A stretch of DNA of 22,768 bases. It comes from JBBTYG01 sp964418085 (GTDB taxonomy: Bacteria > Patescibacteriota > Minisyncoccia > UBA6257 > 2-01-FULL-56-20). The DNA lies in NCBI GenBank assembly GCA_964418085.1, contig CAYQKB010000017.1:1-22768 (forward strand), written 5' to 3'. The first letter of the stretch is position 1. The number at the start of each line of letters is the position of its first letter. A program made the position numbers and the translations under genes. The notes below the pieces were generated by a model. That model ran no database searches. It was given only the letters and a program-made list of their open reading frames with translations, and was not told where the DNA came from. Positions 21,649 through 22,768 of this stretch are shown in pieces.

Positions 21649-22768
21649 TTAATTCACCGTTACGTTGCAGGTCGTTGTTCCGGTGATCGTGCCATGTGCG
21701 CCGCCGCTCACGCTGTTTACGGTAATAACATATGGAGTGGTTGAGCTCACGTTGTATGTAAACGCGCTCACCACCGCGCCGGTTCCGATCACGTGCCAGA
21801 ATGCCGCCGGTGGTTGTCCTATCGGCACCGCGCCCGGCGCGTACACGTCGTACGATGTTGGGCTCCCGCCGCTGATGGTTATGGTCTCGGCGCCGCCTGC
21901 GCTAATCGTCTGGCTCTGCGGGGTGCAGGTGAGTGTACTCCCCCCGGATCCTCCGGTGAAGGTTGCCGTTACGGAATTACCCAAGGGTGCGATGGTTTGC
22001 GAACATATGGATCTCCCCGTGCACCCGTTGCTCCAGCCGGTGAATGTCACGCCGAAGCCGGGAGCGGCAGTGAGCGTTACCGTGTTGCCAATCGTGAATC
22101 TTCCGCTACAGGTCGTACCATTGCACGAGATCCCCGTTGGATTGCTGGTAATGGTCCCGGTTCCCGTGCCGGCAAGTGTCACTGTAAGAGTTGCCGTAGT
22201 TGGTGGCGGCGGTGGCGGAGGAGCGACGGCGGTGAAGGTGGCGGTAACGAGATCATTTCCGGTGATAGTCACCCTGCATGTCCCGGTGCCGCTGCACTCG
22301 CCGCCCCAGCCGGCAAAAGTGGAAGTGCTCGAATCGGGAGTAGCGTAGACCTGGACAACATCGCCGATATTTACCACTCCACTGCAGGTTGTTCCGCAGT
22401 TGATGCTCGGAGTGGCGACGGCGGTAACATAGCCCGAGCCGGTGCCAAACTTTGCAACGGCAAGTGTGCTCGTGGTCGGTGCGACGGCGCCAATGTCTAA
22501 TATATGGTACGTGCAGGTGGCAGTTTGTCCGGCATTGCTCACGGTAATGGACTGTGTTGTTGAAGCGTAGCTGGTGCCTGCGCCGGGATTGGTGTTGAAG
22601 TACGTATCAAAGTCCCGTGCCGCTCCCGTCTGGCTTTGGGGAGTCCCATTTCCTCCGGTGCCCCAGTCATATATTGTGTTGTCTCCTCCGATTGCGAGAG
22701 AAGAAAGAGTTACTCCGCCATTTGGGTCAGCTGTAACAACTCCGGGTGTTCCGTTCCTGCTACAAATA
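21649..22768 (-). CDS. Large secreted surface protein with InlB-like and Ig-like repeats (5' end outside window)
   Basis: The frame is open without interruption from the window edge to the TAA at 21649, so the start is off-window; the GTG at 22542 is only an internal valine. At least 373 residues are seen. From the N-terminal side there is an incomplete Ig/PKD-like part with NTIYDWGTGGNGTPQSQT. Next are two bacterial (divergent InlB B-type) repeats at about 22231-22467 and 21955-22194, each with a TCSG.. turn, FxGWxxxCxGxxxC and a closing VTATF. A poly-proline linker separates them. A last Ig-like module follows (TCTPQSQTISAGGAETITIS). Cysteine pairs in every module suggest disulphides and export. 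It is likely an adhesin or pilus-associated surface protein encoded upstream of the VirB6-like gene. Confidence 0.8.
   Translation of the reverse strand, partial: ICSRNGTPGVVTADPNGGVTLSSLAIGGDNTIYDWGTGGNGTPQSQTGAARDFDTYFNTNPGAGTSYASTTQSITVSNAGQTATCTYHILDIGAVAPTTSTLAVAKFGTGSGYVTAVATPSINCGTTCSGVVNIGDVVQVYATPDSSTSTFAGWGGECSGTGTCRVTITGNDLVTATFTAVAPPPPPPPTTATLTVTLAGTGTGTITSNPTGISCNGTTCSGRFTIGNTVTLTAAPGFGVTFTGWSNGCTGRSICSQTIAPLGNSVTATFTGGSGGSTLTCTPQSQTISAGGAETITISGGSPTSYDVYAPGAVPIGQPPAAFWHVIGTGAVVSAFTYNVSSTTPYVITVNSVSGGAHGTITGTTTCNVTVN

Noticed and set aside
21665..22500. Two long plus-strand open frames opposite the surface repeat protein
   Set aside because: They arise from the Gly/Thr/Ser-rich codon usage of the real minus-strand gene. 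The minus frame shows clear repeat domains and continues to the window edge.
1..22768. CRISPR arrays, tRNA or rRNA genes
   Set aside because: No regularly spaced direct repeats and no recognisable tRNA or rRNA segments were seen while reading the intergenic regions.

Overview
The window looks like chromosomal DNA of a Candidate Phyla Radiation (Patescibacteria) bacterium, most likely Parcubacteria-like. This is an inference from three things: a shortened YebC, almost no Shine-Dalgarno sequences, and a long operon of VirB2/PrgI/TraC/VirB4/VirB6-like genes of the type common in that group. TGA is used as a stop codon (yebC, jag, traC-like, prgI-like), so the UGA=Gly code of Gracilibacteria/SR1 does not apply.

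Left part (1-5929, + strand). A cluster of three hairpins (23-100) precedes a GpmI-family phosphoglycerate mutase whose substrate pocket is altered. A short yebC follows, then ruvC with an ATGA overlap. The roughly 300-base gap after ruvC holds a tandem repeat, a 126-base foldback with a perfect 16-bp outer stem, and a strong promoter. That promoter drives an unannotated 53-residue very acidic protein that ends at a clear terminator. A class A penicillin-binding protein comes next.

Origin region (5989-10430). dnaA and dnaN point left; rpmH, rnpA, yidC and jag point right. This is the classical bacterial origin layout. The dnaA-rpmH gap contains a perfect DnaA box next to a perfect 8-bp inverted repeat, plus divergent promoters, and is the likely oriC. 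A Nudix hydrolase follows jag.

Right part (10989-22768, - strand, read right to left). This is one long type IV secretion-like operon: a repeat-rich surface protein running off the window edge, a VirB6/TrbL-like membrane channel, a proline-rich protein, a four-helix-bundle (S23-like) gene, PrgI (VirB3-like), a TraC-like VirB4 N-terminal half, the VirB4 ATPase half, a small membrane protein with a charged tail, a secreted Ig-like protein, a VirB2/TrbC-like pilin, and a membrane-anchored beta-propeller protein. No coupling protein, relaxase or VirB8/9/10 homologue is visible. That favours a minimal surface pilus, secretion or uptake machine over a complete conjugation system, although genes may lie outside the window.

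The operon is interrupted by small repeats: a dRS3-like double palindrome between the traC-like and prgI-like genes, and an AT-rich repeat family. The AT-rich family flanks the four-helix-bundle gene as imperfect inverted repeats and recurs alone at the end of virB4. Its members supply the stop codons of three genes.
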